Below are positions 48,915 through 50,223 of a stretch of DNA of 50,223 bases, piece after piece. Below the pieces are notes generated by a model that saw only the letters and a list, made by a program, of their open reading frames with translations, made no database searches and was not told the origin of the DNA. The position numbers and the translations under genes are program-made. The DNA is taken from NCBI GenBank assembly GCA_949298955.1, contig CASFYQ010000013.1, positions 697-50,919 of the forward strand. The letters run 5' to 3'. Position 1 is the stretch's first letter. Every line of letters starts with the position of its first letter. This stretch comes from an uncultured Bacteroidales bacterium (GTDB taxonomy: Bacteria; Bacteroidota; Bacteroidia; Bacteroidales; Barnesiellaceae).

Positions 48915-50015
48915 ATGATTGTAGGAATCCCCAAAGAAATCAAGAACAATGAGAATCGGGTGGGTATGACTCCCGCCGGAGTGAATGAACTGGTGCGTAG
49001 AGGCCATACGGTGTATGTGCAGAAAGGCGCAGGCGAAAATAGCGGGTTCCCCGATGAACACTACGAGCGCGTGGGTGCCCACATATTGCCCACGATTGCC
49101 GATGTATATGCCGTGGCCGATATGATTGTCAAGGTCAAGGAGCCTATCGAGCCCGAGTATCCTCTCATTCGCAAAGGTCAGTTGCTGTTTACTTATTTCC
49201 ACTTTGCATCGGATCGCAAGTTGACCGATGCCATGTTGGTCAGCGGTGCCACCTGTTTGGCCTACGAGACGGTCGAGCTCAAAGATCGCAGCCTGCCTTT
49301 ACTCGTCCCCATGTCCGAGGTAGCCGGTCGTATGGCTACTCAGGAAGGGGCTCGTTTTCTGGAACGTCCCCAGGGCGGAAAAGGCAAACTGATGGGGGGA
49401 GTCCCGGGTGTAAAGCCGGCCAAAGTTCTGGTGCTCGGCGCCGGGGTGGTGGGTTATGCTGCCGCTTGTGTCGCCGCCGGTATGGGAGCCGATGTGACCA
49501 TTACCGACCTTTCGCTGGCTCGGCTGCGTTACATCGACGAGGTGCGTCCGGCCAACATCAAGACTCTCTACTCCTCCGAGTTCAATATCCGGGCCGAACT
49601 CCCCACGACCGATTTGGTAATAGGAGCCGTACTTATTCCCGGAGCCAAGGCCCCACATCTCATTACCCGCGATATGTTGAAACTTATGGAGAAAGGTTCG
49701 GTGCTGGTCGATGTGGCTATCGATCAGGGTGGCTGTTTTGAAACCTCGCACCCCACCACGCACTCCGAGCCTGTATACGAAGTCGATGGTATCATACATT
49801 ATTGTGTGGCCAATATTCCCGGAGCCGTATCGGCAACCTCGACACTGGCATTGACCAATGCCACTTTGCCTTATGCCATCTGTCTGGCCGATAAGGGGTG
49901 GGAAAAAGCCTGTGCCGAGGACAAAGCTCTCTACAAAGGCTTGAATGTTGTCGATGGTAAAATCGTCTACCCTGCCGTTGCCGAAGCCTTCGGGTTGCCT
50001 TGTGAGAAACTATAA
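48915..50015 (+). CDS. ald: Alanine dehydrogenase
   Basis: This encodes 366 residues, as expected. The N-terminal signature is [23 protein letters not shown]. The catalytic region has [27 protein letters not shown], and the Rossmann motif is [14 protein letters not shown] with ITDLSLARL after it. Other landmarks are [22 protein letters not shown] and [26 protein letters not shown]. It interconverts L-alanine and pyruvate with NAD+ and ammonia. It has a near-consensus -7 box (TATCTTTC at 48872-48879) and a very strong terminator; it is monocistronic. Confidence 0.96.
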   Translation: MIVGIPKEIKNNENRVGMTPAGVNELVRRGHTVYVQKGAGENSGFPDEHYERVGAHILPTIADVYAVADMIVKVKEPIEPEYPLIRKGQLLFTYFHFASDRKLTDAMLVSGATCLAYETVELKDRSLPLLVPMSEVAGRMATQEGARFLERPQGGKGKLMGGVPGVKPAKVLVLGAGVVGYAAACVAAGMGADVTITDLSLARLRYIDEVRPANIKTLYSSEFNIRAELPTTDLVIGAVLIPGAKAPHLITRDMLKLMEKGSVLVDVAIDQGGCFETSHPTTHSEPVYEVDGIIHYCVANIPGAVSATSTLALTNATLPYAICLADKGWEKACAEDKALYKGLNVVDGKIVYPAVAEAFGLPCEKL

Positions 50016-50050
50016 ATGCACGACGATAGTTCGTTCATGTGTACGTTTTT

Positions 50051-50096
50051 TTTTCGCCCCTGCCACATACGCCTGTGGCAGGGGCGAAAATTTTTT
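50051..50096 (+). terminator. Intrinsic terminator of ald
   Basis: A 17-bp perfect stem, TTTTCGCCCCTGCCACA pairing with TGTGGCAGGGGCGAAAA around TACGCC, is followed by TTTTTT. Confidence 0.95.
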
Positions 50097-50180
50097 GAAA
50101 AAAAGTTTGGTTGTAACGGGGTGAAAATGGGGTAGTTGTGAGAAAAGTATGTTTTATAGCATAAAAAAGTGTGTAAAAAA

Positions 50181-50213
50181 TTTGGAGGGGAATATAAAAA
50201 AGACCTACCTTTG
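50181..50213 (+). promoter_or_regulatory. Promoter at the end of the window
   Basis: TTTG at 50181-50184 and TACCTTTG at 50206-50213 are 21 bp apart. The start falls at about 50220, so the gene lies beyond the window. The intervening sequence 50097-50180 has no gene. Confidence 0.65.
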
Positions 50214-50223
50214 CATCGCTTTT

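Noticed and set aside
1..50223. CRISPR arrays, prophage, integrase or insertion sequences
   Set aside because: No regularly spaced direct repeats with unique spacers, and no Cas, integrase, transposase or phage structural genes were seen among the recognised proteins.

Overview
The window reads as chromosomal DNA from a Bacteroidota species of the order Bacteroidales. Evidence: promoters have the phylum-specific form (-33 TTTG, about 20 bp, -7 TAnnTTTG) and strong Shine-Dalgarno sequences are scarce; type IX secretion (T9SS) genes porU and porV are present, with several proteins carrying T9SS-type C-terminal domains; the rsfS-ftsH-cdsA cluster and a DUF3127 protein are also typical. A gut genus near Barnesiella, Coprobacter or Parabacteroides is plausible, but family-level placement is a guess.

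Layout. 1-5,544 is a visibly A+T-rich accessory block: the end of an unknown gene, two small secreted/lipoproteins, a 961-aa RHS/YD-repeat protein and a putative T9SS cargo protein. A tRNA-Ser(GGA) follows at 5,621, then a repeat-rich spacer with REP-like hairpins and promoter-bearing repeats in front of a DUF4250 gene. 6.6-8.4 kb: secreted HAD phosphatase and glycerophosphodiesterase. 8.8-10.3 kb: surface protein with a duplicated domain. 10.4-19.2 kb: LMW phosphatase, then two minus-strand operons (gltX - barrel-like protein - waaA, and mnmA - subtilase - xseA - xseB). 19.26-19.54 kb holds a promoter-terminator-bounded structured RNA with no ORF. 19.8-27.3 kb: ispF, porV, FAH-family hydrolase, rex, NYN protein and porU, all minus. 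27.4-35.3 kb: SUI1/YciH factor, AddA/RecB-like helicase-nuclease, PAP2 phosphatase, rpmH (minus, short), efp, GT2 glycosyltransferase, radC. 35.3-39.6 kb: SGNH lipoprotein, OmpH/Skp-like protein, small membrane protein, pepD, DUF3332 lipoprotein. 39.8-46.8 kb: purM-udk-mltF, cdsA and rsfS-ftsH. 47-50 kb: DUF3127 protein with an SSB-like tail, ABM monooxygenase, phosphodiester glycosidase and alanine dehydrogenase.

How it fits together. Most of the window is housekeeping: translation, tRNA modification, nucleotide and lipid synthesis, DNA repair. The T9SS theme links porU (sortase) and porV (shuttle) to candidate cargo at 4,486, 8,797 and 16,461. No CRISPR array, integrase, transposase or complete mobile element was seen. 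The most interesting non-genic signals are a 68-bp promoter-bearing repeat found as tandem pairs with an 82-83-bp period at two distant loci (5.9-6.06 kb and 37.1-37.27 kb), the structured RNA at 19.3 kb, and a perfect inverted repeat made by two opposed promoter boxes between porU and the SUI1 gene.
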